Source: Gallionella sp.
GTDB lineage: Bacteria; Pseudomonadota; Gammaproteobacteria; Burkholderiales; Gallionellaceae
Assembly: GCA_030645535.1 (NCBI GenBank)
Contig: JAUSNM010000001.1
Location: 1-39,404, forward strand
DNA: 39,404 nucleotides
Direction of reading: 5' to 3'
The translations under genes were made by a program, and so were the position numbers. Position 1 is the stretch's first letter. Every line of letters starts with the position of its first letter. The notes under the pieces are model-generated. The model did no database searches, was not told the origin of the DNA, and saw only the letters and a list, made by a program, of their open reading frames with translations. Positions 18,865-27,182 of this stretch are shown piece by piece.

Positions 18865-19308
18865 CTATGAAATAGGGATATCCCGGCTAGGTGTCCCGGG
18901 CTTCTTGGGCAAGGTCAGTTCGAGTACGCCGTTGTTGTAGCTGGCTTTAACATTGCCTTGATCCACCTCTGCACCCAGGCTGAAGCTGCGAGAGGCCATG
19001 CCGTAACTGCGCTCGCAGCTGATCACCCGTTCACCCTCTTTGGTTTCCTTCTCCTGCTTGACTTCGGCGCTGATCGAAACCAGGTTGCCCTCGATGGTCA
19101 CGTGGATGTCATCCTTGTTCACCCCGGGAATTTCTGCTTTGACCAGATACTGACCATCCGTCTCTTTCACATCCATCTTGATCTGCGGCTCAAGGGCTCC
19201 GCGAAAAATCGGACGCATCATGAACCGGCTGAACATATCGTCCACATTCAGAAACGGGTCGATACGTGCGATTTCGTTTAACGGGTCGAATCGGCTAAGG
19301 TTGCTCAA
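18865..19308 (-). CDS. Hsp20 family small heat-shock protein
   Basis: The 147-residue holdase has an alpha-crystallin domain from about residue 40 (IKMDVKETDGQYLVKAEIPGV) to the hallmark NNGVLELTLPKK. A short N-terminal arm and an I-x-I-like end (DIPIS) serve oligomerisation. The start is TTG at 19308, supported by AAGGAG seven bases upstream and by the fit to the family opening (SNLSRFDPLNEI). It is the second gene of the chaperone operon, 31 bases after the 50-residue gene. Confidence 0.92.
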   Translation of the reverse strand: MSNLSRFDPLNEIARIDPFLNVDDMFSRFMMRPIFRGALEPQIKMDVKETDGQYLVKAEIPGVNKDDIHVTIEGNLVSISAEVKQEKETKEGERVISCERSYGMASRSFSLGAEVDQGNVKASYNNGVLELTLPKKPGTPSRDIPIS

Positions 19309-19339
19309 GATAGGTCTCCTTATTTAATTTTCAGTTAAA

Positions 19340-19492
19340 TCAAGTTACGGCTGTTATGGCATCGAAAGTGTACTTCACCGCTTCCACTTCAAAAGACACA
19401 TCGCGATCCACTGACTGCGGTGTGTCCTCCTCCTGTTCATGTGCCATCCAAACCTGATCAATTTCTTCAGGCTGGGTGAGGTGGTGGCTCAT
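19340..19492 (-). CDS. Acidic 50-residue protein, first gene of the chaperone operon
   Basis: A 51-codon frame with ATG at 19492 and TGA at 19340. A strong ribosome site (GAAGGAG, 5-6 bases ahead) precedes it. The product begins MSHHLTQPEEIDQVWMAHEQ and has 12 acidic against two basic residues. It is soluble, with no Cys and no membrane segment. No family was recognised. Its position, 31 bases ahead of hsp20 in the same direction and directly behind the palindromic control region, suggests it is the first translated gene of the operon, perhaps a small regulator or client-mimic. That role is a guess. Confidence 0.7.
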   Translation of the reverse strand: MSHHLTQPEEIDQVWMAHEQEEDTPQSVDRDVSFEVEAVKYTFDAITAVT

Positions 19493-19554
19493 GGGCATCT
19501 CCTTCAAAGGCGAATTGAGTGGCTGATAAGTGGCAAAGATACACCCAATATTTT

Positions 19555-19617
19555 GATATTCATATAGGCCGAATTATCTATGCATTTCGGCCTAGCAACA
19601 TCGAATATCGGAATATC
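19555..19617 (-). promoter_or_regulatory. Nested inverted repeat upstream of the chaperone operon (candidate operator)
   Basis: TAGGCCGAA at 19565-19573 and TTCGGCCTA at 19586-19594 are perfect 9-bp arms, 21 bp centre to centre (two helical turns). They are flanked by GATATTC at 19555-19561 and its inverse GAATATC at 19603-19609, with a further GAATATC at 19611-19617. The geometry resembles CIRCE (9-bp arms, 9-base spacer), but the sequence does not match the CIRCE consensus. It lies 63-125 bases upstream of the first gene of the operon. No T-run follows, so it is not an intrinsic terminator. Confidence 0.55.
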
Positions 19618-19784
19618 CAGACTGAACCTGTCACTTGCATGCACGTTGAGCTGGCTGCGCGCGGGTATACAAACGCTATGCGCCTCAAGCGGCCATGCGG
19701 CGGCTCGTACGAAGGCCAGACCCGGCGATAATTCGTGCAGGATGATACGAAGGATTACAACGTGACGGGCAGAATGCCAGGCAA

Positions 19785-19818
19785 CAAAAAACCCGCAAAG
19801 CTCACGCCATGCGGGTTT
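19785..19818 (-). terminator. Intrinsic terminator of the tRNA-Met transcript
   Basis: On the minus strand AAACCCGCA (19818-19810) pairs with TGCGGGTTT (19797-19789) and is followed directly by a run of T. It begins 35 bases after the CCA end of the tRNA and shields the chaperone operon from read-through. Confidence 0.85.
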
Positions 19819-19852
19819 CTTGGAAGTTTCAGATATTTTTGAAACTGCAATT

Positions 19853-19929
19853 TGGTGGTGATGGGTGGATTTGAACCACCGACCTCAGCGTTATGAGTGC
19901 TGCGCTCTAACCACCTGAGCTACATCACC
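19853..19929 (-). tRNA. tRNA-Met (anticodon CAT, elongator type)
   Basis: A 77-base cloverleaf with encoded CCA (19853-19855) and A73. The acceptor stem GGTGATG/CATCACC, D stem GCTC/GAGC, five-base variable loop and T arm GGTGG-TTCAAAT-CCACC are all complete. The anticodon CAT is at 19895-19893 in the loop CTCATAA. The lowest anticodon-stem pair (31-39) is A-C rather than A-U. The stems do not fit initiator tRNA (no GGG/CCC next to the loop). tRNA-Ile2, which also has a CAT gene anticodon, is the alternative, but the A5-U68 pair is the kind found in tRNA-Met. It may be cotranscribed with the SPOR gene 37 bases upstream. Confidence 0.93.
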
Positions 19930-19966
19930 AAAGAGGACGGCATTGTCCGCACTTTTATCACTCGTG

Positions 19967-20689
19967 TCAATGGCAAGAAACCATCTTTAACTCACTTCCG
20001 GAAAATTCTTTTTGCAATACAGTCAATTTGGCACTCATTTGCTCATCCAGACCATTGATTATGAATACGGTCGCACGGCTTTTGCTGGAACGCTCGCCCA
20101 TTTTGGCGCTATTCACACCTTTTTTATGCAACCCTTCCAGGAAGTTTTGCGCAGATTCGCGACTCTTGAACAGCCCGAGCGAAATCGCATTCAGCCACTC
20201 ACCCGCTTCCTGCACCACAAAATAGTCTGTTACGCCGCGCTCCTTGAGTTGAGCCACCTTATGACTCACCGCCGCCTTGTCCTTGAGCGGTGCGATATAC
20301 ACCCAGAAGCCTATAACCCGATCAATTTCGCGCTGACTCAGTTTCTCGCCCAGCGACAATTTTTTCAGGGCTTTTGCAGCCTGTTCAAGATCCGCGCCGG
20401 AGAAGTCGCCCCATTCAAAGCAAGTGCCGGCTTTTGCCACCGATGACGCTGCCGCCGGTGCTGATACAGGAACAGGGGCAGAAGCGGACTGAATCGATTC
20501 CAACGGTGGGGTAACGGCAGATGCCGCTTGTGCCTGTTCACTGCCCATCAGCGTGATTTTTTCCTCATGCACCGGGTGCAGCACTTGCGCTTCCTGACCA
20601 TCATCCAGCACGCCCGTTTGCATCACGGCAAACAAAACAACATTCACCGTGATTAACAACCAAAATAATATTTTCACGCTTTTTCTCAT
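19967..20689 (-). CDS. SPOR-domain inner-membrane protein
   Basis: The 240-residue protein has a short cytoplasmic start, one membrane helix (about residues 8-26, ILFWLLITVNVVLFAVM), a Pro/Ala/Ser-rich periplasmic linker and a C-terminal SPOR domain (from about residue 130, FWVYIAPLKDKAAVSHKVAQLKERG to SLGLFKSRESAQNFLEGLHKKGV). SPOR domains bind peptidoglycan stripped of stem peptides and often act in cell division. A Cys and Trp-rich patch (CFEWGDFSGADLEQA) precedes the domain. Its ATG overlaps the coaX stop as ATGA, so birA-coaX-SPOR form one unit, an order common in betaproteobacteria. Confidence 0.85.
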   Translation of the reverse strand: MRKSVKILFWLLITVNVVLFAVMQTGVLDDGQEAQVLHPVHEEKITLMGSEQAQAASAVTPPLESIQSASAPVPVSAPAAASSVAKAGTCFEWGDFSGADLEQAAKALKKLSLGEKLSQREIDRVIGFWVYIAPLKDKAAVSHKVAQLKERGVTDYFVVQEAGEWLNAISLGLFKSRESAQNFLEGLHKKGVNSAKMGERSSKSRATVFIINGLDEQMSAKLTVLQKEFSGSELKMVSCH

Positions 20690-21405
20690 GCTTTACTCGC
20701 TTCCTGTGCGATTAACAACAATCCTTGCAGCACGAGATTATCCACCATCTGCACCGGCAAGTTTAAGTGAGGTGACAACAGGTACGCCGCGCCTCCGCTC
20801 AGCAGCACCGGCGCACCGATCATATCCAGCAATGCATACTGCCGCTGTATGGCACCGCAGCTGGCCTGCACAGCGCCGCTGAACAGTGCGTCGGCCGTGC
20901 TGTGCGGAAAGCTCATGTAATGACCGCCACCCGCCGGCAACAGAGCGGTCGCTGATGTCAGACTGCGCTGCATTAATTCTATCCCCGGCAGGATTAGCCC
21001 GCCGATAAATTCGCCACCAGCAGACAGCGCATCAATCGTGGTTGCCGTACCGCTACCCACCACCAGACAAGCAGCCCCGACATGATGCCATGCCGCGATC
21101 AGTGCAGCCCAACGATCACTACCCAGCTGCGCAGGCAGCGCATAGCCGTTACGCACACCACACGCATCGACTTGTGCGGTGATAAATTGAGGCATCCAGT
21201 GCCTTACTGCGCAGGCCGCCTTAATCTGCCGGTCAACTTCAGAACCCGCCACATTGCTCACCCATACTTGCTGTACGTCTGGGTAGCCGGCAAAGCTCAA
21301 ATCGCCTGCCTGGTTGCTCGGTATATTGACGACGGGTCGCCAGTGTTCACCGTCCACCAGTGCCAATTTAATGTTGGTATTACCTGCATCAATCAACAAT
21401 CTCAT
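20686..21405 (-). CDS. coaX: Type III pantothenate kinase
   Basis: The 239-residue protein opens with LIDAGNTNIKLALVDG, the phosphate loop of the CoaX fold, and has GSDRWAALIAAW, VVGSGTATTIDAL and GGLILPGIELM blocks. It phosphorylates pantothenate in the first step of CoA synthesis; type III enzymes are not inhibited by CoA and need a monovalent cation. I chose ATG 21405, which overlaps the birA stop (TGATG); a GTG one codon earlier is possible. The birA-coaX pairing is conserved in this group. Confidence 0.95.
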   Translation of the reverse strand: MRLLIDAGNTNIKLALVDGEHWRPVVNIPSNQAGDLSFAGYPDVQQVWVSNVAGSEVDRQIKAACAVRHWMPQFITAQVDACGVRNGYALPAQLGSDRWAALIAAWHHVGAACLVVGSGTATTIDALSAGGEFIGGLILPGIELMQRSLTSATALLPAGGGHYMSFPHSTADALFSGAVQASCGAIQRQYALLDMIGAPVLLSGGAAYLLSPHLNLPVQMVDNLVLQGLLLIAQEASKA

Positions 21406-22376
21406 CACGAACCGACTCCCACTTCTCCGGAATTGAATTGTCTTATGCCCTGAGCCATTTCCAGACGCAGCTCACCACCCTCGCTGACACCGCGCGCGAT
21501 ACCGCTGATACTGCTGCCATCCGGCATTTTCAGCTGGATCGGCAAATTTTGCTGGGCATGATATCGCTCCCACTCAACGCGCATGGGAGCGAAACCTGTC
21601 AGCGAGAATTCATCCAGCACGATAGCCAATTGTTGCAATACGGCTGCCAGCAACTGATTACGCGTGGGCGGCATTGCGCACACCTGATCCATAGCTGCGG
21701 CAGGTTGCGTAATCAGCTGCTCTATCATCAGCGGCAGATTGCAATTGATGCCTATGCCTATCACCACCGCACTCGGACCGTACATATCGCCCTGCGCCTC
21801 GATCAGCACACCACCCAGCTTGCCGAAAGGAGCCAGAATGTCGTTCGGCCACTTCAGCCCAACCCCACAAGCTTTAAATTTTTGCAGCGCACGCAGGATA
21901 GCCAAACCCACCGCCAGACTCAATCCTGACAGCGCATTCAAACCGCCATCAAACCGCCACAACAGTGAAAAAGTCAGCGCATTACCGAGACCGGAATGCC
22001 AGGCACGCCCGATACGACCTCTGCCGGCAGTCTGCAACTCCACCGCCAGCACGCTGCCGCTGGGGGCACCTTGTGTGGCACGCCGCAGCAACTCAGTATT
22101 GCTGGAGGTAGCCTGTTGCAATATTTCAAGCTGGAAACCCGCGGCGGCATTTCCGAGACAACGATTAATTTCAACCGCATCAAGACAATACCAGGGCTGA
22201 GCCAGACGATAACCCCGTCCGCGTATGCGTTGAAGCGCTACGCCATAATCTGCCACAGACGCCAAAGCGCTGAAAACTGTCGCACGCGACACACCCAACT
22301 GCAGCCCCAGTTCACTGCCTGAGTGAAACGCGCCATCAGCCAACAGCCGCAACAATTGCCAGGTACGCGGATTCAT
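21405..22376 (-). CDS. birA: BirA, biotin-protein ligase and biotin repressor
   Basis: The 323-residue protein has an N-terminal winged-helix domain (TWQLLRLLADGAFHSGSELG to RGRGYRLAQP, residues 5-62), a central ligase domain with the biotinyl-AMP loop GRGRIGRAWHSG and GLKWPNDILAP, and an SH3-like C-terminal domain. It biotinylates the carboxyl-carrier protein of acetyl-CoA carboxylase. The DNA-binding domain suggests it also represses biotin genes, none of which are in this window. It is the first gene of birA-coaX-SPOR; its 180-base leader holds a heptad repeat island. Confidence 0.94.
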   Translation of the reverse strand: MNPRTWQLLRLLADGAFHSGSELGLQLGVSRATVFSALASVADYGVALQRIRGRGYRLAQPWYCLDAVEINRCLGNAAAGFQLEILQQATSSNTELLRRATQGAPSGSVLAVELQTAGRGRIGRAWHSGLGNALTFSLLWRFDGGLNALSGLSLAVGLAILRALQKFKACGVGLKWPNDILAPFGKLGGVLIEAQGDMYGPSAVVIGIGINCNLPLMIEQLITQPAAAMDQVCAMPPTRNQLLAAVLQQLAIVLDEFSLTGFAPMRVEWERYHAQQNLPIQLKMPDGSSISGIARGVSEGGELRLEMAQGIRQFNSGEVGVGS

Positions 22377-22386
22377 GAAAACAACA

Positions 22387-22548
22387 ATTGATAATTGAGA
22401 ATTGAAAATGGACAGTTAACAATCGGCAACCACATGGCGTCTTGCATCATGCATCCTCCTTCGAGGATTTAATGATTAAAGATTTCTCCCTGACAACATT
22501 CTTTTTCATTGCTTAACAATTCATAACTATCAATTGTTAATGATCCAT
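22387..22548. repeat. Heptad-periodic intergenic island 1 (ATTGANA type, inverted arms)
   Basis: Arm 1 (22387-22428) reads in 7-base steps ATTGATA, ATTGAGA, ATTGAAA, ATGGACA, GTTAACA, ATCGGCA. Arm 2 (22514-22548) reads TAACAAT, TCATAAC, TATCAAT, TGTTAAT, GATCCAT, whose inverses are ATTGATA, ATTAACA, ATGGATC and so on, the same set reversed. The 85 bases between the arms contain a perfect hairpin ATCCTC-CTTC-GAGGAT (22453-22468). The island fills the gap between ychF and birA. It codes for nothing visible. Confidence 0.75.
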
Positions 22549-22556
22549 TGCCTTGT

Positions 22557-23648
22557 TTACACGTTAAAAAGGAAATTCAGTACATCGCCGTCCTGTACCA
22601 CATATTCCTTGCCTTCGACGCGCATCTTGCCCTTTTCCTTCGCACCGGCCTCACCGCCACAGGCTATGAAGTCGTTAAAGGCGATAGTCTGTGCACGAAT
22701 GAAACCGCGCTCAAAATCGGTGTGGATCACGCCAGCAGCCTGAGGTGCAGTATCACCCTTGTGTATAGTCCACGCGCGCACTTCCTTAACACCGGCGGTG
22801 AAGTAAGTTTGCAATCCGAGCAGGTCGTAACCTGTGCGAATAAGTTTGTTCAAACCAGGCTCATCCAATCCCAGATCAGCCAGAAATTCGAGTTTGTCGG
22901 CATCATCCAGATCCGCCAGTTCGGCTTCAATCTTGGCGCACAAAACGACGACCGGCGCGCCCTCCTTGGCTGCATGTTCACGCAGACGGTCGAGGTGCGG
23001 GTTGTTTTCGAAGCCGTCCTCAAGCACGTTGCCGACATACATCGCAGGCTTGATGGTCAGCAGGCACAGCGGCTGAATGATCTTTTTATCGTCGTCGCTC
23101 AAACCGAAAGTGCGTGCCGGATTGCCCTGATTCAAGTGCGGCAGCAGCTTTTCCAACACTGCAACCAATTGCTGCGCATCCTTATCACCGGACTTAGCCT
23201 TCTTGCCATCGCGATGTAACGTGCGTTCAACCACCGCCATATCGGCCAGCGCCAGCTCGGTGATGATGACTTCGATATCGGACAAGGGATCAACGCGACC
23301 AGCGACGTGAACCACGTTCTCATCCTCAAAGCAGCGCACTACATTGACGATGGCATCGGTCTCGCGAATGTTGGCCAGAAACTGATTACCCAGACCCTCG
23401 CCTTTGGAGGCGCCCGCCACAAGACCTGCGATGTCGACGAATTCGACGATGGCAGGTTGCATACGTTGAGGTTTGACGATCTTGGCCAACTCAGCCATGC
23501 GCGGATCCGGAACTTCGACGATGCCGACGTTGGGCTCAATCGTACAGAAGGGGTAATTCTCTGCGGCGATACCCGCCTTGGTCAGCGCATTAAACAGAGT
23601 GGATTTACCTACATTAGGCAGGCCGACAATTCCGCATTTCAAACTCAT
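22557..23648 (-). CDS. ychF: YchF, Obg-family ATPase/GTPase
   Basis: The 363-residue protein has the G1 motif GLPNVGKST (residues 8-16), G3 [17 protein letters not shown] with the hydrophobic residue that replaces the catalytic Gln in the HAS subfamily, and a G4 motif NxxE-like in place of NKxD, which makes YchF prefer ATP. A TGS domain ends the protein ([14 protein letters not shown] and [11 protein letters not shown]). It binds ribosomes and is linked to the oxidative-stress response. The length is standard. Confidence 0.96.
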   Translation of the reverse strand: MSLKCGIVGLPNVGKSTLFNALTKAGIAAENYPFCTIEPNVGIVEVPDPRMAELAKIVKPQRMQPAIVEFVDIAGLVAGASKGEGLGNQFLANIRETDAIVNVVRCFEDENVVHVAGRVDPLSDIEVIITELALADMAVVERTLHRDGKKAKSGDKDAQQLVAVLEKLLPHLNQGNPARTFGLSDDDKKIIQPLCLLTIKPAMYVGNVLEDGFENNPHLDRLREHAAKEGAPVVVLCAKIEAELADLDDADKLEFLADLGLDEPGLNKLIRTGYDLLGLQTYFTAGVKEVRAWTIHKGDTAPQAAGVIHTDFERGFIRAQTIAFNDFIACGGEAGAKEKGKMRVEGKEYVVQDGDVLNFLFNV

Positions 23649-23745
23649 TTTGTTTCCTTGATATTCAATTGGTTACTACAAACAGAGGCAGACCTGCTCA
23701 GTTATTGTTCTAAATTAATTGGGAGTCAGGCGGTCACGGGGACAA

Positions 23746-23785
23746 ACAGTGCATCTCATGGCTTTTCCAAGCTATCTTGCACTGT
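23746..23785 (-). promoter_or_regulatory. Leader hairpin of ychF
   Basis: In the predicted minus-strand leader, ACAGTGCA (23785-23778) pairs with TGCACTGT (23753-23746) as a perfect 8-bp stem with a 24-base loop, in which GCTT and AAGC can form an inner stem. It begins about 10 bases after the predicted transcript start and about 100 bases before the ychF ATG. No T-run follows. Confidence 0.45.
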
Positions 23786-23800
23786 CCAAATTCAATGGTG

Positions 23801-23829
23801 ATTGTAACACTCCCGGATGCACGCTCCAA
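23801..23829 (-). promoter_or_regulatory. Candidate sigma70 promoter of ychF
   Basis: On the minus strand TTGGAG (23829-23824), 17 bases, then TACAAT (23806-23801). The predicted start of transcription is near 23794, giving a leader of about 145 bases. Confidence 0.55.
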
Positions 23830-23925
23830 AGGCTTGCGCGAGATGCAAGCCCGACTCGCCACATCAGGGATAAACGTGAATTAATCTCAAAGCTCACCTA
23901 TGCAACGCCTGCAAGAGATGAACGA

Positions 23926-24903
23926 TCAGATCGCAACACCCTTGTCGTCGAACATACCCTCGAACAAAATCGAGCTGAGATAGCGCTCGCCTGAATCGGG
24001 CAAAATTACAACAATGGTTTTACCTGCGTTTTCAGGTCGATGGGCCAGACGCACTGCCACGGCGACGGCGGCACCACAAGAAATCCCTGACAGGATACCT
24101 TCTTCACGTGCCAGACGACGGGCGTAGAGCACGGCATCTTCGTTGCTTACCTGTTCGATCTCATCCACCAGTGACATATCCAGTGTGGCCGGCACGAATC
24201 CTGCGCCAATTCCTTGTATCTTGTGCGGGCCGGGCTTGATCGCCTCGCCTGCACGGCTTTGCGTCAGAACCGGACTGGCTGACGGCTCAACGGCAACCGC
24301 AGTAATAGCGCGACCTTTGGTATGCTTGATAAAACGTGAAATACCTGTGATGGTGCCACCCGTGCCAACACCCGACACCAGCATGTCGATCTTGCCGTCC
24401 GTGTCATTCCAGATTTCAGGCCCGGTGGTTTGCTCGTGTATTGCAGGGTTAGCCGGATTCTTGAACTGATGCAGCAAAACATATTTATCAGGGTCGGAAG
24501 CTGCGATCTCTTCAGCGCGGGCGATAGCACCATTCATGCCTTTGGCACCTTCGGTCAGCACCAGCGTAGCGCCATAGGCGACAAGCAATTTTCGGCGCTC
24601 GATGCTCATAGTTTCCGGCATGGTCAGCGTGAGCGGTATGCCTCTGGCAGCAGCAACAAATGCCAGCGCAATGCCTGTGTTGCCGCTGGTTGGTTCGACG
24701 AGGTGTTTGCCTGGGCCTAACAAGCCGCGCTTGTCCGCATCTGCGACCATAGCCGCACCAATCCGACATTTCACGGAATAGGCAGGATTACGCCCTTCAA
24801 TCTTGGCAAGAATGGTAGCCGGCGCGCCGTCTGTGATGCGGTTAAGGCGCACCAGTGGAGTGTGACCGATGGACAGGGAATTGTCTTCGAACCAGTTTGA
24901 CAT
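23926..24903 (-). CDS. cysK: Cysteine synthase A (O-acetylserine sulfhydrylase)
   Basis: The 325-residue PLP enzyme has the Schiff-base lysine in the segment [14 protein letters not shown] (near residue 45), the substrate loop [10 protein letters not shown], the phosphate-binding glycine loop [10 protein letters not shown], and [12 protein letters not shown]. These fit CysK more than the O-phosphoserine or cystathionine types. It makes cysteine from O-acetylserine and sulfide. A clean AAGGAG lies ahead of ATG 24903. It is a single-gene unit between ychF and the ribosomal block, with heptad island 2 in its leader. Confidence 0.94.
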   Translation of the reverse strand: MSNWFEDNSLSIGHTPLVRLNRITDGAPATILAKIEGRNPAYSVKCRIGAAMVADADKRGLLGPGKHLVEPTSGNTGIALAFVAAARGIPLTLTMPETMSIERRKLLVAYGATLVLTEGAKGMNGAIARAEEIAASDPDKYVLLHQFKNPANPAIHEQTTGPEIWNDTDGKIDMLVSGVGTGGTITGISRFIKHTKGRAITAVAVEPSASPVLTQSRAGEAIKPGPHKIQGIGAGFVPATLDMSLVDEIEQVSNEDAVLYARRLAREEGILSGISCGAAVAVAVRLAHRPENAGKTIVVILPDSGERYLSSILFEGMFDDKGVAI

Positions 24904-24923
24904 GATGACTCCTTAACAAGAAA

Positions 24924-25021
24924 GTTTACGGTTTAAGGTTTACAGAAAACGGTGAACATGAAACGGCAAAAAATTTTTCCGTTTGCAGTTTTCGGGAAAC
25001 ATAAAACCGGGAACGGTAAAC
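24924..25021. repeat. Heptad-periodic intergenic island 2 (GTTT/AAAC type)
   Basis: Read in 7-base steps the plus strand gives GTTTACG, GTTTAAG, GTTTACA (24924-24944), then AGAAAAC, GGTGAAC, ATGAAAC (24944-24964), then GTTTGCA, GTTTTCG (24981-24994), then GGGAAAC, ATAAAAC, CGGGAAC, GGTAAAC (24994-25021). GTTT-first and AAAC-last blocks are inverses of each other, so the island alternates orientation three, three, two, four. A 16-base A/T tract with AAAAAATTTTT lies in the middle. It occupies most of the space between the rplQ terminator and cysK. Confidence 0.8.
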
Positions 25022-25045
25022 AGGATTTACAACCGCATAATAGCA

Positions 25046-25073
25046 AAAAGCGAACTGTCGCCAGTCCGCTTTT
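25046..25073 (-). terminator. Intrinsic terminator of the alpha (rplQ) operon
   Basis: On the minus strand AAAAGCGGACTG (25073-25062), loop GCGA, then CAGTTCGCTTTT (25057-25046) followed by T. A G-U pair forms only in the minus-strand RNA (the plus strand would have A-C), and GCGA is a GNRA tetraloop, so the direction is clear. It begins 28 bases after the rplQ stop. Confidence 0.9.
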
Positions 25074-25100
25074 CGTTTAATGCCAGAACATTACAGCATT

Positions 25101-25487
25101 TTACTCAGCATCAACCACTTCAGCATCAGCCGGGCGATCCATCAGTTCTACCAATGCCATAGGAGCATTGTCGCCTTGACGGAAACCGAACTTCAAAACG
25201 CGCAAATAACCGCCATTGCGTGTCGCATAGCGTGGGCCAAGCTCATCAAACAACTTGGTAACCATTTCACGGTCACGCAGACGGGCAAAAGCCAGACGAC
25301 GATTAGCCAGTGTTGGAGTCTTGCCCAGCGTCAGGATAGGTTCTGCAACGCGACGCAGTTCCTTGGCCTTAGGCAGGGTAGTCTTGATGACTTCGTGACG
25401 CAACAGGGAAACGGTCATGTTGCGGAACATTGCCAGACGGTGACTGCTGGTACGGTTGAGTTTTCTTAAACCTAAACGGTGACGCAT
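25101..25487 (-). CDS. rplQ: Ribosomal protein L17
   Basis: A 128-residue protein starting [20 protein letters not shown], with the [15 protein letters not shown] and [20 protein letters not shown] blocks of L17. It is a 50S protein near the exit tunnel region. It is the last gene of the alpha operon after rpoA, followed by a strong terminator. The C-terminus is short and acidic, as in other betaproteobacteria. Confidence 0.98.
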   Translation of the reverse strand: MRHRLGLRKLNRTSSHRLAMFRNMTVSLLRHEVIKTTLPKAKELRRVAEPILTLGKTPTLANRRLAFARLRDREMVTKLFDELGPRYATRNGGYLRVLKFGFRQGDNAPMALVELMDRPADAEVVDAE

Positions 25488-25548
25488 AATTGCCTCTCTT
25501 AAACTTCAGTTATTCCACTGCTTAAAGCGGACTATTTATTGTGCAGCT

Positions 25549-26517
25549 TTAAGCAGCTGCGACTGGCCAGTTTTCCAGCTTCATGCCCAGCGACAAATTG
25601 TGCTCTGCAAGAACCTGCTTGATTTCATTCAGAGACTTGCGGCCCAGATTCGGGGTACGCAACAAATCGTTTTCGCTGTATTGAATCAGATCGCCGATGT
25701 AATGAATGCTTTGTGCCTTGAGACAGTTGGAAGAACGTGGAGTCAACTCCAGATCATCAACCGGACGCAGCAGGATAGGATCAACCTGAGGAACATGTTC
25801 TTTTTCAACAACAGGCTCAGTACCTTCCAGCGCAGCAAACACAGAGAACTGATCCACAAGGATACGCGCAGCATTGCGGATCGCCTGTTCAGGATCAATT
25901 GCACCGTTTGTCTCAATCGTCATGATCAGCTTGTCAAGATCGGTGCGTTGTTCAACACGCGCGCTCTCAACAGCATAGCTAACCCGACTTACAGGGCTGA
26001 ACGAAGCATCGAGAGCGATGTGTCCAACAGCACGGGTTTCATTCGGCAACTGACGAGAAATCGCTGAAACATAACCACGACCTTGCTCAACTTTAATCTG
26101 CATGTCCAGCTTACCGCCGGCAGTCAGATGCGCAATCACGTGATCAGGATTCAGAACTTCAACATCGGCATTCGCGCTGATGTCTGCAGCAGTAACGACA
26201 CCGAAGCCGTCCTTCTTTAAAGTCAGGACAACTTCTTTGACACCATGCAGACGCAGCACAACACCCTTGAGGTTCAACAGGATGTCGACGACATCTTCCT
26301 GAACGCCATCAATCGTTGCGTACTCATGCAAAACACCCGCCATCTTGACTTCGGTAGGTGCAGCACCTGCCATTGAAGACAACAAAATACGACGCAATGC
26401 ATTGCCCAAAGTGTGGCCGAAACCACGCTCAAAAGGTTCCATGACCACTTTAGCCTGGGTCTCGGAAATCTTTTGAACTTCAATAATGCGAGGCTTCAAA
26501 AAATCATTGTTATACAT
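25549..26517 (-). CDS. rpoA: RNA polymerase alpha subunit
   Basis: The 322-residue protein has an N-terminal assembly domain ([21 protein letters not shown] near residues 30-50) and a C-terminal DNA/activator-binding domain (residues about 245-315: [22 protein letters not shown], then [13 protein letters not shown]). The CTD contains the Arg/Asn/Lys surface that contacts UP elements. It is cotranscribed with rpsD and rplQ. The usual E. coli length is 329. Confidence 0.98.
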   Translation of the reverse strand: MYNNDFLKPRIIEVQKISETQAKVVMEPFERGFGHTLGNALRRILLSSMAGAAPTEVKMAGVLHEYATIDGVQEDVVDILLNLKGVVLRLHGVKEVVLTLKKDGFGVVTAADISANADVEVLNPDHVIAHLTAGGKLDMQIKVEQGRGYVSAISRQLPNETRAVGHIALDASFSPVSRVSYAVESARVEQRTDLDKLIMTIETNGAIDPEQAIRNAARILVDQFSVFAALEGTEPVVEKEHVPQVDPILLRPVDDLELTPRSSNCLKAQSIHYIGDLIQYSENDLLRTPNLGRKSLNEIKQVLAEHNLSLGMKLENWPVAAA

Positions 26518-26534
26518 AAGCTACTCCGCGTGGA

Positions 26535-27164
26535 TTACTTGGAATACAACTCAACCACGAGATGCTCGTTGATGGTTGCAGGCAGTTCAGCACGTTGTGG
26601 GTTGGCTTTGAATGTACCCTTGAATGCCTTGGTATCCATTTCGATCCATGCAGGGAAACCACGTTGCTCAGCCGCTGCAATAGCCGCCTTGATACGCAAT
26701 TGTGCCTTGGACTTTTCAGCCACTTCAATCACGTCACCTGGACGCACTTGATAGGAAGGAATGTTTACGCGCTTGCCGTTTACCAGCAAACCGTTGTGAC
26801 GAACAACCTGACGCGATTCGGCACGTGAAGCACCAAAGCCCATACGGTAAGTCACATTGTCCAGACGGGACTCCAACAATTGCAGCAGCGATTCACCGGT
26901 GATACCGCGTGAGGCTTCAGCTTTCTTGTAAGTCAGTCGGAACTGACGCTCCAGAACGCCGTAGATACGACGAACTTTTTGTTTTTCACGCAACTGACCA
27001 CCGTACTCAGACAAACGAGTATTACGGCGCTGGCCATGCTGACCAGGTGGATACGCACGGCGCTCTACTGCACACTTGTCAGTAAAGCATTTTTCACCCT
27101 TCAAGAAGAGCTTTTCGCCTTCGCGACGGCACTTACGGCATTTTGCATCAAGATTTCTAGCCAA
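26535..27164 (-). CDS. rpsD: Ribosomal protein S4
   Basis: The 209-residue protein opens [22 protein letters not shown] and carries the S4 RNA-binding domain [23 protein letters not shown]. Four Cys in the N-terminal region (CRKC and two more) could hold zinc, as in some S4 proteins. The start is TTG at 27164, six bases after GGGAG and matching the family M-A-R-N start; a second in-frame TTG two codons upstream is less well placed. S4 nucleates the 30S body and in E. coli represses the alpha operon. Confidence 0.97.
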   Translation of the reverse strand: MARNLDAKCRKCRREGEKLFLKGEKCFTDKCAVERRAYPPGQHGQRRNTRLSEYGGQLREKQKVRRIYGVLERQFRLTYKKAEASRGITGESLLQLLESRLDNVTYRMGFGASRAESRQVVRHNGLLVNGKRVNIPSYQVRPGDVIEVAEKSKAQLRIKAAIAAAEQRGFPAWIEMDTKAFKGTFKANPQRAELPATINEHLVVELYSK

Positions 27165-27182
27165 GATCAACTCCCAAATAAA

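Larger units (their letters stand above)
19493..19852. other. Gene-free stretch between the chaperone operon and tRNA-Met
   Basis: These 360 bases contain the nested inverted repeat at 19555-19617 and the tRNA terminator at 19785-19818. Between 19618 and 19784 I see no convincing gene on either strand. The short plus-strand frames there lack ribosome sites and show no recognisable protein pattern. A minus-strand GATAAT lies in the loop of the inverted repeat (19573-19578 region) and could be a -10 box. Confidence 0.6.

Noticed and set aside
19519..19731. Plus-strand 70-codon frame upstream of the chaperone operon
   Set aside because: It has no ribosome site or family pattern and covers the palindromic control region, which explains the sequence better.
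22387..25021. Heptad islands as CRISPR arrays
   Set aside because: The units are 7 bases, degenerate and without unique spacers, and no cas genes are present.
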